DNA from: Spirochaetae bacterium HGW-Spirochaetae-4
GTDB taxonomy: Bacteria; Spirochaetota; Spirochaetia; Sphaerochaetales; Sphaerochaetaceae
DNA: 64,000 bases
Assembly (NCBI GenBank): GCA_002839335.1
Contig: PGXU01000006.1
Coordinates: 24,998-88,997 of the forward strand
Reading direction: 5' to 3'
Within the stretch, counting starts at the first letter, position 1, and each line of letters opens with the position of its first letter. The notes below the pieces were generated by a model, which ran no database searches, was not told where the DNA came from, and saw only the letters and a list, made by a program, of their open reading frames with translations. Both the position numbers and the translations under genes were made by a program. Of the stretch, positions 63,446-64,000 are shown piece after piece.

Positions 63446-64000
63446 CTACATCAATGACGGCAACCAAAGCGAGGTTGCTGGCACAAAGGTAACCAAAAAC
63501 AATATGATGATATTGCAAACGATGAAAGGGGCCGCGGATTTGAAGATGTCTATGATGGACATGCCACAAATCTTGCTCGCCACATTCAGGCACATGCCGA
63601 CAGGAGGAGTCACCAGGCCGATCGCCAAACCGACTATGATGACAGCCCCGAATTGCAATTCGTTCATCCCGAACTGCTGCATGACCGGCAGTAGGATTGG
63701 CGTTATGAGCAGTATGCATGGGGTGACATCGAGGAATGTTCCCAGGACCAGGATAAGCAGGTCCAGGAAGATGAAGACAACCCACCACGGTATTTCCGAG
63801 GAAACGAGAAAGTTCCCGATCATAGCGGGAACCTGTTCGACTGCAAGGATCCACGTGAAGATCATGGTGAAGCCACCGATGATCATGATCGAACTCGACA
63901 TCATGAAGGTCTTCTTGAGCGCCTTGAATACGTCCTTCCATTTCAGTTCACGATACACGAAGAATCCAAGTACCGCCGCATACAACACGGCTACTCCCGC
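63446..64000 (-). CDS. dctM: TRAP transporter large permease (DctM), 5' part beyond window
   Basis: The visible 184 C-terminal residues match the DctM/SiaM large membrane subunit: GTFLDVTPCILLITPILLPV and GLAIGLVTPPVGMCLNVAS are family signatures in the last transporter repeat. The N-terminal two thirds lie to the right of the window. TRAP systems import organic or sugar acids with a periplasmic binding protein. The downstream kdu genes suggest an unsaturated uronate or oligogalacturonide-derived substrate. Confidence 0.93.
   Translation of the reverse strand, partial: AGVAVLYAAVLGFFVYRELKWKDVFKALKKTFMMSSSIMIIGGFTMIFTWILAVEQVPAMIGNFLVSSEIPWWVVFIFLDLLILVLGTFLDVTPCILLITPILLPVMQQFGMNELQFGAVIIVGLAIGLVTPPVGMCLNVASKICGMSIIDIFKSAAPFIVCNIIILFLVTFVPATSLWLPSLM

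Overview
The window reads as chromosomal DNA of a spirochaete, probably close to Sphaerochaetaceae; this is an inference. The main support is a DUF4954 protein, a glycine hydroxymethyltransferase about 90 residues longer than the E. coli enzyme, type III glutamine synthetase, FabV-type enoyl reductase, split GcvPA/GcvPB and a TRAP-linked KduI/KduD set. I saw no rRNA, tRNA, CRISPR array or intact insertion sequence. Base composition is moderately GC-rich except for AT-rich gaps near 4.5-4.7, 20.5-20.7 and 22.4-22.6 kb.

Layout. 1-10.6 kb (minus): ammonium assimilation, with a sigma54 activator of NifA type, amtB, a PII protein, glutamine synthetase III and the glutamate synthase large subunit (its end runs off the left edge). 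Two sigma54 promoters and a recurring CCTACA-N4-TGTAGG dyad link these genes into one regulon. 10.6-14.4 kb (minus): a TIGR00300 (ornithine cyclodeaminase-like) protein, then a copper module (csoR, a 57-residue small protein, CopB ATPase). 14.5-19.2 kb (plus): catalase, a gene remnant, secreted alkaline phosphatase, YibE/F membrane protein. 19.2-22.7 kb: an AT-rich accessory stretch with a DUF3494 ice-binding-type lipoprotein, a decayed second copy, an excisionase-like HTH gene, an exported beta protein, DUF3185 and tiny ORFs. 22.7-31.5 kb: single-gene units (GGDEF, arsM, CrtI-like flavoprotein, pckG, Na/Pi cotransporter, radical SAM).

31.6-40.9 kb is the fatty-acid block: fabH-fabD-fabG-fabF-fabZ-fabV run left and accB-accC-accD-accA run right from a shared control region in which both -35 boxes lie in one palindrome. 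40.9-47.3 kb: an unrecognised 372-residue protein, DUF4954, azlCD, and a divergent HTH regulator with an MFS exporter. 47.3-53.8 kb: hairpin array, trpS, AbrB-family membrane protein, mscL, SDR, hydantoinase-type amidohydrolase, serpin. 53.8-61.3 kb: glyA-gcvH-(barrel protein)-gcvPA-gcvPB, with a divergent sodium/amino-acid symporter. 61.3-64 kb: TRAP permease (cut by the right edge), kduI, kduD, yhcH for uronate use.

The strongest leads are the nitrogen operators, the fab/acc divergon, the small Cys-Cys copper protein and the decaying ice-binding locus.
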